Origin: a virus
IMG/VR virus record: IMGVR_UViG_3300003894_000031
Span: 1-23,662 of that record
Length of the DNA: 23,662 nt
Strand: one strand, 5' to 3'
Shown: in pieces, positions 1 through 6,719 of the stretch
Numbering within the stretch: the first letter of the stretch is position 1
Layout: each line of letters begins with the position of its first letter
Notes under the pieces: model-generated
Seen by the model: the letters and a program-made list of their open reading frames with translations, nothing else
Databases searched by the model: none
Told to the model about the DNA's origin: nothing
Translations under genes and position numbers: made by a program

Positions 1-208
1 TTGCCTCAGTTGGACTGCTTCCTGAGACATTGAATGTTGCAGTTTGCCTGGCATACCCACCACCAGACACTTCTGTTCCCCCCGTTCCATCATCTCCTGG
101 AGATACAGTATACAAAGCAACATACAAATTCGTTGGTGCTGTGTAAGCATTGCCACCAAAAACGTGATCCAATACTTTATCTTCTAAATAATCCGTGAAT
201 CCACTCAC
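1..208 (-). CDS. Tail-fibre-like structural protein, N-terminal part (cut by window edge)
   Basis: This is the first 69 codons of a leftward gene that continues past base 1. It starts at GTG 208, behind an AGAGGAAA ribosome binding site. The visible protein begins SGFTDYLEDKVLDHVFGG, followed by NLYVALYTVSPGDDGTGGTEV and a SGGGYARQ segment. This N-terminal pattern (a short helix, then an LYVALYT strand, then Gly/Thr-rich EVSGGGYAR) is one I associate with phage tail-fibre or minor structural proteins of many tailed phages; that family assignment is from memory. It lies downstream of the adaptor gene, where tail genes are expected. The C-terminal receptor-binding part, if any, is outside the window, so the exact role cannot be judged. 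Confidence 0.7.
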   Translation of the reverse strand, partial: MSGFTDYLEDKVLDHVFGGNAYTAPTNLYVALYTVSPGDDGTGGTEVSGGGYARQTATFNVSGSSPTEA

Positions 209-229
209 AATTTTTTCCTCTAATTAAAT

Positions 230-880
230 TTAATTATTGCCCCAATAAACAACTTGTTTTTGGGTTCTGCCGTAAGTTCTTCGCCTCGGAATCATTGATC
301 CTTTGCCGAAGGCGGCACGTTCTTGTTCCATCCTCATTTCTTCCAATGCCTTATCAAATAAATTGGTGAAACCCGCTGCGCGATCATCTTCCATGAGATA
401 AATCGATGCAGTGCGTAAACACCCATAGAGATAAACATCGGGATAGCTTGTTGAGACAAAGTTTGAAGTATTGCTGCTGCTCAGTGCTGAAATTTTTGAG
501 TAGTAGGTTAATTGTAACGTATATGAGCCGTCAGGTGTAGGACATAATTCCATGGTGTCATCAACCAGGGCGTAGTAAACGGGTTGACCCGTGCTGTTGT
601 TGTTCTTTTTGCGATAAACATCCAAAGACTCAATGCTCATTTGCATCAATGGACTGAAATTGTTTGCTGTGATTTCGACATTGATGGCCTCTAACCAATC
701 TGTCGGTAATGTTAAATATTGGGCATCAGCAGTAGCCGTTGCACGTTTTACCATGTCTTTTGTTCTGAGCTTGCGATTCAGCTCTGCCTCGGTTTGAATA
801 ATGAAGGTGTCCATCATTGAATCTAAATCACTGCGATTCAGATAATTTGCAACTGCTGTTTTTAATTCACTGTATGTCAT
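230..880 (-). CDS. Head-tail adaptor protein (SU10 adaptor-like)
   Basis: A 216-aa protein starting MTYSELKTAVANYLNR. I chose ATG 880 because it overlaps the stop of the upstream gene as ATGA; a TTG 15 bases earlier is also possible. The N-terminal helix with YSELKxAVxNYL, then FIxxxExELNRKLR and a YLxLPxDWLE stretch, is the pattern of phage head-tail connector/adaptor proteins that bind under the portal ring in SU10-like and related podoviruses. The basic C-terminus (IPRRRTYGRTQK) would suit contact with DNA or portal. Its place after the capsid gene and before a tail gene agrees with this role. Family assignment rests on sequence pattern and synteny. Confidence 0.65.
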   Translation of the reverse strand: MTYSELKTAVANYLNRSDLDSMMDTFIIQTEAELNRKLRTKDMVKRATATADAQYLTLPTDWLEAINVEITANNFSPLMQMSIESLDVYRKKNNNSTGQPVYYALVDDTMELCPTPDGSYTLQLTYYSKISALSSSNTSNFVSTSYPDVYLYGCLRTASIYLMEDDRAAGFTNLFDKALEEMRMEQERAAFGKGSMIPRRRTYGRTQKQVVYWGNN

Positions 881-1170
881 ATTTTGCCTTGCCAAGTGCG
901 AAATGCTTTGTTGTCAGGATCATTTAACCAACGCTTAAATTTGGCTTTGTCTTTGATCCAGCCCTCTCTCATGGCTTGTTGATAAATAACCATTGGAATC
1001 TCGGCAACGTGGCGCATTTCTTTACCTGGTGTTTGCTCACTTAAAACCTTGCAATGCTCGATGATTGGTTTGACATCCTGTTTGGTGTGATAAACGAATT
1101 TATCGTCCTCGGTTGCAAACTGATTGACGAGACCGCCTGATTTTATTTCCAATGTTGTTACTTTTGCCAT
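877..1170 (-). CDS. Conserved phage protein between capsid and adaptor, function unknown
   Basis: A 97-aa protein starting MAKVTTLEIKSGGLVNQF. It contains HVAEIPMVIYQQAMREGW, then KRWLNDPDNKAFRTWQGK, a C-terminal signature I have seen in small proteins encoded between the major capsid and adaptor genes of marine podovirus-like phages. No catalytic motif is visible. The end overlaps the start of the adaptor gene as ATGA, so the two are probably translationally coupled. A role in head completion or capsid assembly is inferred from position only. Confidence 0.75.
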   Translation of the reverse strand: MAKVTTLEIKSGGLVNQFATEDDKFVYHTKQDVKPIIEHCKVLSEQTPGKEMRHVAEIPMVIYQQAMREGWIKDKAKFKRWLNDPDNKAFRTWQGKI

Positions 1171-1177
1171 CTTGAAA

Positions 1178-1203
1178 TAGTGGGGCGATTGCTCACCCCA
1201 CTA
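1178..1203 (-). terminator. Hairpin after the major capsid gene (weak terminator or mRNA stabiliser)
   Basis: A perfect 8-bp inverted repeat (TAGTGGGG / CCCCACTA) with a 10-nt loop lies just downstream of the capsid stop. On the transcribed (minus) strand it is followed by only TTTC, so it would be a leaky terminator or a 3' end protector. Such hairpins after capsid genes can raise capsid over downstream expression. Confidence 0.5.
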
Positions 1204-1213
1204 AATTACTCAC

Positions 1214-2404
1214 TTACGATGTAGATAAGTCAGCAGCCAGACCATGAGCCTTCTCATTAGAACACTCTAGTCCGTACTCGACTATCAACATTTTAGTTTG
1301 AGCATCACCGATTGTTGAAATGTCAACAGTTTCGAAATCTCTGAGATATGAAACTTTTGCAAAATCAGGATCGATGAACAGTGCTGTTCTGCCTCTGCTG
1401 AAGTTAGAAGGCATTACCTTCAACTCACCAAAGTCTCCAGAATACACACTTACGCTGGCTTCGATCGCTGTAGCATCGATCATTTGCCTAGCAGAAGCTC
1501 GCCCAGTGAAGCCAGACACAACGCCTTTGACGTGAGAACCGACAACCAACATAGTTGGCTCGCCGCCGTTGTCAAAACAAAGTTGTTGTACGTCTTTCAA
1601 AATGGTTTCTGTGAACGCTCTTTGTGTGCCGTCTGTAGGTGCAGCACCATTACCAGCACCAGAACCACCAGTACCTCGATCGACATTGGTTTCAATCCAA
1701 GTCTCGAATCCACCAGTCTGTCTTGCTGTGGTTGCGTCACCCGCGTTTTTAGCAGTGTTTCCACAAATGGTCTTTTCCATATCGCGTTTCAGGGCTTTTG
1801 CCATAATTGCGAGTTGGTGAGCCATTTCTGATTTCTTACCAGCGGGGTCTGATGCTTGCTGTGAACCTGTCACAGTTGCATCTCTGCTTGAGATTTGACA
1901 AATGTTGCTTTCTCTTACAGTAGCGGTCGCTGCTGATCTTGAAAGCTCAAAACCCTCTAGCTGTCCAGTAGCGGATGCTGCGGGTAATGCTTCAGTTTGC
2001 CAATCAAATTGGACATTCTTTACCGAATTACGGCCAATACTACTGAGTATGGGCGTGCTCATTGGTGAAATGTTATAGATCAGATCACTCAAAGCCTCTC
2101 TGTCAGCAGTAGCTGTATAGGTATCGACATTAATATTATCGTCAAACTGTTTATGGATGACCTCTATGTCTTTCGAATCATAGATTGGACTATCTCACCA
2201 ACTCTAAGAGTTGCTCCGCGCTCTTGGGTTTTTACCATCCTCGTCTTATTCGTTAGGACTCCATAACCTAGTCTCTGAACCTTACAAGCATTTCTACTTG
2301 TCTTGGCTGCTGATTACCCTCGTCTTATTCGTTAGGGCTTCCCAGCAATTCACGGAGTTTTAAATGCGCATGATACCAGTTTACGCATTGGTTACTTTAG
2401 CCAT
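1214..2404 (-). CDS. Major capsid protein (SU10-type), interrupted by a group I intron
   Basis: The capsid shell subunit. Exon 1 is 2404 to 2383 and exon 2 is 2127 to 1214; joined they give 936 nt, 311 aa plus stop. Exon 1 starts at ATG 2404 behind AGGAG and encodes MAKVTNA, then hits an in-frame TAA two bases into the intron. Splicing gives MAKVTNAFDTY, then TATADREALSDLIYNISP, MSTPILSSIGR and so on, the N-terminus expected of SU10-type (DUF5309-like) major head proteins: (R/N)xxLSDLIYNISPxxTP. Without splicing only a 292-aa product from TTG 2092 would be predicted, lacking its N-terminal arm. Scaffold lies directly upstream and adaptor downstream. The 3' splice site is predicted from P10 pairing; an alternative at 2143 would add five residues (junction MAKVTNAYDNINVDTY). 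Confidence 0.85.
2128..2382 (-). ncRNA. Self-splicing group I intron in the capsid gene
   Basis: About 255 nt with no open frame of its own. The conserved blocks are present in order on the minus strand: P (AATTGCTGGGAA, from 2350), Q (AATCAGCAGCCAAGA), R (GTTCAGAGACTA, 2280 to 2269) and S (GAGATAGTCC, 2196 to 2187). P1: exon AATGCGT (2389 to 2383) pairs with guide GCGCATT (2369 to 2363), leaving the required U·G pair at the 5' splice site. P3: ACTCCGTG (2358 to 2351) with TATGGAGT (2265 to 2258). P4: TGCTG with CAGCA. P7: GACTA with TAGTC. P9-like stem: CTATG with CATAG. P10: exon GATACC (2125 to 2120) with GGTATC (2377 to 2372) just before the guide, in register with a G at 2128 as the last intron base. 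The P8 assignment is uncertain because an extra hairpin CAACTC/GAGTTG lies before S. Confidence 0.93.
2239..2336 (-). repeat. Duplicated 19-nt hairpin inside the intron
   Basis: On the plus strand the same 19 bases, CCTCGTCTTATTCGTTAGG, occur at 2239-2257 and 2318-2336. On the RNA strand each forms a hairpin closed by CCU/AGG (CCCU/AGGG and UCCU/AGGA when extended). One sits in the P5 position and the other after P3', so two peripheral loops of the ribozyme have the same sequence. Confidence 0.85.
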
Positions 2405-2438
2405 GCTATTCTCCTTCTAGTTGCCTAGAAATAAAAAG

Positions 2439-3443
2439 TTAAATTAATTGTTCAAATACTTTCGCCGCATCTTGGACTTTCCCAGACTTGGCTAATCGTG
2501 CTTTCGATTTCTTTAAAGGAGTGCTGGTTTTTTTACGAGAGACTGAACCAGGTTTTGCAACTCTGTTTCTAGCCGATGCCTTTTGAGTGGGTTTTTTCTT
2601 GACAGCTTTTTGCGTTTTATTTTGCATCCAGCTATTTCTTAACCCTAACAACAAACGGTAATCATACACTTGGTTGATTTCCTCTGCTGTAAATCCCAAA
2701 TCATTGATTGCATGATCTCGAATCGCTAATTTTTCTTCTTGTTGGATGGTTTTATCCTTCCACTCAGGAACATGATTTTCCAGTAATTGTTTTTCGCCGT
2801 AAGCCATATACTTTTGTATTTGCTCTTGCTGTTTCACTTGATCTTCTTCTTGAAGTCTTGCTTTTTCAGCTTGAACGGCTTGCAATTTCTGTTGTTTTTC
2901 ATTCCATAAATCGCGTTCTCGAACATAACCAATGGGATCGTTAGAATACATAGTTTCCCAGTCAGGCTCGTTACCCAAACTTTCGCTTAATGCAGCTTCC
3001 ATTTTGGGCAGCAGTTCCTTATAAATCGCCTCGTTTTTTGCAACCTCGCTTTTTTGTTCTTCAACAGTCTTACGCTGTTGAGCGAGTTCTTGAGTCTTTC
3101 GAGTGTAATCTGCTTGTCTAGAATACGAGCTTTGAAGTTCGTCAATGGTGACTTCAACATCTTCGCCGTTTACTTTAACGGAGTAAAGTTGAGGTTCATT
3201 TTGTTCCTCTATCTCGTCTTGTTCATCGTCAAGAGTTTCTGTTTCTTCTGTTTCTTCAAAGTCATCGGCTTGGAGTTCTTCTTCCTCGACAATTTCTTCT
3301 TCAACAGTTTCATCGGCTTGTGATTCTATTTGTGCCTCTTCTGGTTTGTCCTCTTCAGGTTCCAGGTATTGCTCAAAAGAGGTCACAGCCTCTTCCATAC
3401 TTGTTTGTAATCCCAATGGTTTTGGTGTAACCGTGTTGGCCAT
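2439..3443 (-). CDS. Scaffolding protein
   Basis: A 334-aa protein that should fill the procapsid and guide capsid assembly. The first 85 or so residues are extremely acidic (runs of E and D). A short strand-rich segment follows (LYSVKVNGEDVEVTIDELQSSYSRQADYTRKTQE), then a long charged helical/coiled-coil region rich in Q, E and K. The C-terminal 60 residues are strongly basic (KKKPTQKASARNR, RKKTSTPLKKSKAR). An acidic-coil-basic layout, with the basic tail binding the capsid, is typical of phage scaffolds. It is transcribed immediately before the capsid gene, the usual order. The YSVKVNGEDxEVTxDEL segment also occurs in other phage scaffold-like proteins. Confidence 0.85.
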   Translation of the reverse strand: MANTVTPKPLGLQTSMEEAVTSFEQYLEPEEDKPEEAQIESQADETVEEEIVEEEELQADDFEETEETETLDDEQDEIEEQNEPQLYSVKVNGEDVEVTIDELQSSYSRQADYTRKTQELAQQRKTVEEQKSEVAKNEAIYKELLPKMEAALSESLGNEPDWETMYSNDPIGYVRERDLWNEKQQKLQAVQAEKARLQEEDQVKQQEQIQKYMAYGEKQLLENHVPEWKDKTIQQEEKLAIRDHAINDLGFTAEEINQVYDYRLLLGLRNSWMQNKTQKAVKKKPTQKASARNRVAKPGSVSRKKTSTPLKKSKARLAKSGKVQDAAKVFEQLI

Positions 3444-3510
3444 AATATTATCCTTGAAAATTATTGATAATTAGATTGATTCTAACCCCTTGGTATTTGT
3501 AAATCAATCA

Positions 3511-3774
3511 CTAGACCATAACTTTTCGGATTCTGCTCAAATTAGTTTTTGTGATTTTGCCTTTTTCTATGATGATTCGTAGATGTTTTTCTATCTCAGG
3601 CAACAGCTTGACAGCAGTGTGCATTGATTCTCTAAACGCTTTGTCGTCTTGATCGGATTGCACCCAGAGCTGGATGTATTCATCGTGTAGTTGTTCGATT
3701 GCTTTTTTAAAAACAACAGAATTAAGTATTAGTTCTGCCTCGTTTGATTCAAGGACTTCTTGTTGTGTACTCAT
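3511..3774 (-). CDS. Small helical phage protein, unknown function
   Basis: An 87-aa protein ([19 protein letters not shown]...) predicted to be almost all helix, ending in a basic stretch ([15 protein letters not shown]). Its ATG overlaps the stop of the Pro/Thr-repeat gene as ATGA, so it is likely translationally coupled. It lies between a structural repeat protein and the scaffold. No catalytic motif is visible. A similar small helical protein is common just before scaffold genes in marine podovirus-like phages, from memory, but its job is unknown. Confidence 0.7.
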   Translation of the reverse strand: MSTQQEVLESNEAELILNSVVFKKAIEQLHDEYIQLWVQSDQDDKAFRESMHTAVKLLPEIEKHLRIIIEKGKITKTNLSRIRKVMV

Positions 3775-5366
3775 GTGTCTCCTATCTTGTTAATCATTGA
3801 TTGTATGCTGCCAAGGCTCAATGGTTGATAGCCACTTGGCATAGTCGGTAAACTTGTGATTGATTCAGCCATTGATGGCAATGGTGCAAATGGATCATAA
3901 ACTATCGGTGGCCCGACATAAGATGGAACGGGCGGTGGATCGTAAACATAAGGCGTATAAGACTCGTCAAAAACTGTATAGCCCTCTGGCACTCCTGGCG
4001 AATATGAAATACCTGGTGCAATGTAATCTCTCGGCTCAAATACAGGGTTTTGAATTGTAAAAGGTGTGTACGCAACAGGTGAATACGGTGCGGTATCACC
4101 ATCTAAAACGCCAGCACCCGTTCCTAAACCAACGGTATCACCAATCCCAAAACCAGCATCATCTGTGCCGTCATCTGTGCCTGTACCTGTATCGCTGGTT
4201 CCTGTGTCACCTGTTCCTGTGTCACCTGTACCTGTGTCACCTGTACCTGTGTCACCTGTTCCAGCTGGAGTAGGCGTAGGTGTTACCACTGGTGTAGGTG
4301 TTACCACTGGTGTAGGTGTAGGCGTTGGTGTCGGGGGAACAGTGGGTGGAAATGGATCGGTTGGCGCAACTGGAGTTGGCGTAGGCGTTACAACTGGAGT
4401 AGGCGTTGGAGTTGGTACTACAGGTGTAGGTGTTGGTACTACAGGTGTAGGTGTTGGTACTACAGGTGTAGGCGTTGGAGTTGGTACTACAGGTGTAGGC
4501 GTTGGAGTTGGTACTACAGGTGTAGGCGTTGGTACTGGAGTAGGAGTAGGTGTAGGAGTAGGTGTAGGTGTAGGTGTAGGTGTTGGTGTAGGTGTAGGGG
4601 TAGGTGTAGGTGTTGGTGTAGGTGTAGGGGTAGGTGTTGGTACTGGAGTAGGGGTAGGTGTCGGTACTACTGGTGTAGGGGTAGGTGTCGGTACTACAGG
4701 AGTAGGTGTTGGCACTGGAGTTGGTGTCGGCACTACAGGAGTAGGGGTAGGTACTACTGGTGTAGGAGTTGGTGTAGGTGTTACTGGCGGTGTAGTGACG
4801 ATTGGTGGCAACACAGTGCCATCAGGTAAAACGATTGGCCCGATAACAGGCACTTCAGCTTCAGGCTCATCTATTTCTTTAACCCAAGGAGAAACCCCGC
4901 CTTCATCTTGTGGGTTATATATTCTTGACTCAAATCCAGACATTGTTCTCCTATCAGAAACAGTGTCATATTCATATTCTGGAAAAAGAACCTCATCGCC
5001 AACTTGCCACTCAAATTCGTTTAGTGAACCAACAATTTCCAGACCGCCATTTTCATTGACTGTCCAAACATAACCCGTGTCACCATCTGTAAACTTGTCG
5101 CCTGTTTTTAATTCGTACTCATTTTTCATGCCGCGCACAGTTGAGACTTGCGCCTTGGTCAAACCATATTCGCCAAATTTTTTGCTTGGCTCTTGTCCTG
5201 GTCTGCCACCACCGAATTTTCTTGATGGCGTATTGATGCCAGCAATGCGGTTCCCGCCTGGACCAATATTGCCAATCGTCAAGCCAAATGGGTTCGTGAC
5301 AGTTTCACCAGGTAAGTGTGTTGTCGCCTCGCCATAATCATTATCAATGTCAGCAAAAAATGACAT
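3771..5366 (-). CDS. Proline-threonine and GDTGT repeat protein (putative virion-associated)
   Basis: 531 aa. Residues 1 to about 185 form a non-repetitive head ([20 protein letters not shown]...), with a region resembling a small beta domain ([19 protein letters not shown]). Residues about 190 to 367 are almost only TP and VVPTP repeats. Residues about 368 to 395 are GDTGT repeats, followed by a Tyr/Pro-rich tail ([14 protein letters not shown]...). There is no signal peptide. Long PT linkers of this kind are used as stiff, protease-resistant spacers in surface proteins. A virion decoration or head-fibre role is inference from composition and from its place among structural and lysis genes. 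The repeat tract is likely unstable in copy number. Confidence 0.8.
   Translation of the reverse strand: MSFFADIDNDYGEATTHLPGETVTNPFGLTIGNIGPGGNRIAGINTPSRKFGGGRPGQEPSKKFGEYGLTKAQVSTVRGMKNEYELKTGDKFTDGDTGYVWTVNENGGLEIVGSLNEFEWQVGDEVLFPEYEYDTVSDRRTMSGFESRIYNPQDEGGVSPWVKEIDEPEAEVPVIGPIVLPDGTVLPPIVTTPPVTPTPTPTPVVPTPTPVVPTPTPVPTPTPVVPTPTPTPVVPTPTPTPVPTPTPTPTPTPTPTPTPTPTPTPTPTPTPTPTPTPVPTPTPVVPTPTPTPVVPTPTPTPVVPTPTPVVPTPTPVVPTPTPTPVVTPTPTPVAPTDPFPPTVPPTPTPTPTPVVTPTPVVTPTPTPAGTGDTGTGDTGTGDTGTGDTGTSDTGTGTDDGTDDAGFGIGDTVGLGTGAGVLDGDTAPYSPVAYTPFTIQNPVFEPRDYIAPGISYSPGVPEGYTVFDESYTPYVYDPPPVPSYVGPPIVYDPFAPLPSMAESITSLPTMPSGYQPLSLGSIQSMINKIGDT
4264..4795. repeat. GTAGGT/GTTGGT hexanucleotide tract (Pro-Thr coding)
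   Basis: About 530 bases made almost only of GGTGTAGGTGTTGGT-type units on the plus strand, interrupted by GGTACTACAGGT units (VVP codons on the minus strand). The most regular part is near 4545-4640, where GTAGGT units run nearly uninterrupted. The immediately adjacent 4180-4263 stretch is another short tandem repeat, based on GTGTCACCTGTACCT (GDTGT codons). The plus strand has regularly spaced GG pairs, so weak two-layer G-quadruplexes are possible. Confidence 0.9.
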
Positions 5367-5525
5367 TTATTTTTTGTTGGCTGCGTTAGCCACATTGACG
5401 GCAAGAAGATTTACAAATTTCATTGCTTTCTCTAGCCATTCATTGTCTTTGGGATTAGGTGTTACAGCCGCAATAATTGAGCAAATACTGATGATTGCAG
5501 TGATGATGTCGATGATGTGTTCCAT
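5367..5525 (-). CDS. Small membrane protein, 52 aa
   Basis: The protein starts MEHIIDIITAIISICSIIA and ends LLAVNVANAANKK. The first 22 residues form one hydrophobic membrane segment; the rest is a short amphipathic helix. The stop abuts the start of the repeat-protein gene with no spare base. The upstream AAGGAATAAATC could serve as a ribosome binding site. It belongs to a run of four small membrane-associated genes with a holin-like member, so a lysis-cassette role is plausible, but no specific family is recognised. Confidence 0.65.
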   Translation of the reverse strand: MEHIIDIITAIISICSIIAAVTPNPKDNEWLEKAMKFVNLLAVNVANAANKK

Positions 5526-5536
5526 GATTTATTCCT

Positions 5537-5779
5537 TTAGTTATTGATTGTTAATTTGTCTAGTTTTTCTTCGATTTTGTCGAAGCGTTTGAACATCTTG
5601 TCCATGTCGTTTCTAAGATCAGCTTTTGTTACATACGTTCTTGGGATCTCTTCTCTGGTTTTAGAAAGTAAAATATCGATGCGTTTGATCTCTTGCAGAT
5701 TCGCTCTGATCCCATATATCAATGGCGCATACACTAAACTGAGTAAGACATTCCAAAAAATTAAGCTGTTCATTTCCAT
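5537..5779 (-). CDS. Small membrane-anchored coiled-coil protein (lysis cassette)
   Basis: 80 aa. Residues 4-24 (NSLIFWNVLLSLVYAPLIYGI) form an N-terminal membrane segment. The rest is a charged helix with heptad-like spacing (KIEEKLDKLTINN at the end). ATG 5779 directly follows the stop of the holin-like gene, whose last codons carry the AGGAAG ribosome binding site. The arrangement of one N-terminal anchor plus a coiled coil is seen in inner-membrane spanins and in holin-accessory proteins. There is no lipoprotein partner in the window, so the spanin idea remains open. Confidence 0.65.
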   Translation of the reverse strand: MEMNSLIFWNVLLSLVYAPLIYGIRANLQEIKRIDILLSKTREEIPRTYVTKADLRNDMDKMFKRFDKIEEKLDKLTINN

Positions 5780-6109
5780 TTATTTCTTCCTATTCATAAT
5801 GCCAACCGCACTGCGCACACCGAAACTAGCCGCCACAATGACTGATAGCATGTATTGATACCAAGTCGGCATTTCTTGTAAGACAGCAAAGCCATCTTTC
5901 ACATAAGGCACAGCAGATGGGATAAAACACATCACCAAAGGCAATGAGAATAAAACTGTCAACCATTCATCTTTCCAAGAATTGCCCGCGTTTTGTTGTG
6001 CAACAGTCTCCCAATCTTGGGCTGCTTTTGCTTTCGCTTCTGATTTAGCAATTCGACCTTGTAAAAAAGTATTGCCAAGCTGACTGATTAATTTAATCGC
6101 CTGTATCAT
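5780..6109 (-). CDS. Holin-like membrane protein (GTA_holin_3TM type)
   Basis: 109 aa from ATG 6109, which overlaps the preceding gene and has AAGGAC at the right distance; a longer reading from 6235 would add 42 residues that only shadow the upstream gene. The N-terminal third is a charged helix (RIAKSEAKAKAAQDWETVAQ), followed by hydrophobic segments WLTVLFSLPLVMCFIP and WYQYMLSVIVAASFGVRSAVGIM. The WKDEWLT...LP...F.P and MPxWYQYxL...FG.R pattern matches the three-segment holins first described in gene transfer agents. It would form the membrane hole for endolysin release. No endolysin gene is seen in this window. Confidence 0.75.
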   Translation of the reverse strand: MIQAIKLISQLGNTFLQGRIAKSEAKAKAAQDWETVAQQNAGNSWKDEWLTVLFSLPLVMCFIPSAVPYVKDGFAVLQEMPTWYQYMLSVIVAASFGVRSAVGIMNRKK

Positions 6110-6398
6110 GTTCGTCCTTGTGTTTTTCCACTTGTTTTTCCAAATAATCCAAACGCATGTTTTGTTCAGCGTCATCGGGTAAACTGCCAAGCTCACCTCT
6201 GGGCCACTTAATACGAAACTCAGAGTTTTGTTCAACCGACATGTTTAATAAATCGATGTTTCGCTCAACAATCGATATGCGTTCAGTGATACTAAAGTAT
6301 GTCGTTACAGCGACACCGACAAGCATAATCAAGCCGATCAGATTCCTCAGTGGAATCGTAATTTCGCTGTTATCAGATACTTCAAATCGTTCACTCAT
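6093..6398 (-). CDS. Membrane-anchored protein with FRIKWPRGELGSLPDD motif
   Basis: 101 aa. There is a short cytoplasmic head, one membrane segment at about residues 16-36 (PLRNLIGLIMLVGVAVTTYF), then a helical region ending in a coiled coil (YLEKQVEKHKDEHD). The central EFRIKWPRGELGSLPDD block is highly recognisable; I recall it in small proteins of many marine phages, next to holins. A role in lysis control or as an inner-membrane spanin is inferred. Its last 17 bases overlap the holin-like gene. Confidence 0.7.
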   Translation of the reverse strand: MSERFEVSDNSEITIPLRNLIGLIMLVGVAVTTYFSITERISIVERNIDLLNMSVEQNSEFRIKWPRGELGSLPDDAEQNMRLDYLEKQVEKHKDEHDTGD

Positions 6399-6405
6399 TT
6401 TTTAA

Positions 6406-6531
6406 TCATTTCTTTTTCTTATAACCGCTTGCGTATATCGCTTTCGCTTGTCGCTTTGCTTTTGCTTTCGTTTTGTAAGTCTTGCCCGACTTACCCCACT
6501 TGTAACCGCCTTTTACTTTTTTAATTGGCAT
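6406..6531 (-). CDS. Very small basic protein, 41 aa
   Basis: MPIKKVKGGYKWGKSGK, then TYKTKAKAKRQAKAIYASGYKKKK. Strongly basic (lysine in more than a third of positions). The KGGYKWGKSGKxYxTKAKAxxQAxAIYASGY pattern is a conserved small phage protein that I recall from marine phages, often near portal or lysis genes. Its ATG shares one base with the stop of the preceding gene (TGATG). It may bind DNA or RNA; the function is unknown. Confidence 0.75.
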   Translation of the reverse strand: MPIKKVKGGYKWGKSGKTYKTKAKAKRQAKAIYASGYKKKK

Positions 6532-6719
6532 CAGTGTATTGTTGTCTCCTCATGCGATAACAGTTCTGAATCTTCATCGATGAAGTCAGATAAAAAACAC
6601 ATCACGATCTCTCGTGCATGTTCTAAGTTTTTGGCTTTAATGCCTTGGGCGGTGTAAATCATCTCGCCCGCTGCATCCAGAAACTCTAAATCAAAATATT
6701 TATCCGCTTCCTGTACCAT
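6531..6719 (-). CDS. Small acidic protein after portal, 62 aa
   Basis: MVQEADKYFDLEFLDAAGEM, then IYTAQGIKAKNLEHAREIVMCFLSDFIDEDSELLSHEE. Start ATG 6719 lies within the 3' end of the portal gene in another frame (20-base overlap). A reading from 6749 would add ten residues with no supporting binding site. The protein is acidic, with a strand-then-helix layout. It is tightly packed between portal and the 41-aa gene, so it is probably expressed with the head genes. The family is not recognised. Confidence 0.65.
   Translation of the reverse strand: MVQEADKYFDLEFLDAAGEMIYTAQGIKAKNLEHAREIVMCFLSDFIDEDSELLSHEETTIH

Noticed and set aside
1214-2092. A capsid gene starting at TTG 2092 as a shorter 292-aa protein
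   Set aside because: The upstream sequence continues in frame with conserved capsid residues, no ribosome binding site precedes the TTG, and the intron with P1/P10 explains the break.
4066-5073. A long plus-strand frame of 335 codons rich in Val-Gly
   Set aside because: It is the mirror of the Pro-Thr repeat gene; the GTAGGT repeat keeps all similar frames open. No ribosome binding site or domain supports it.
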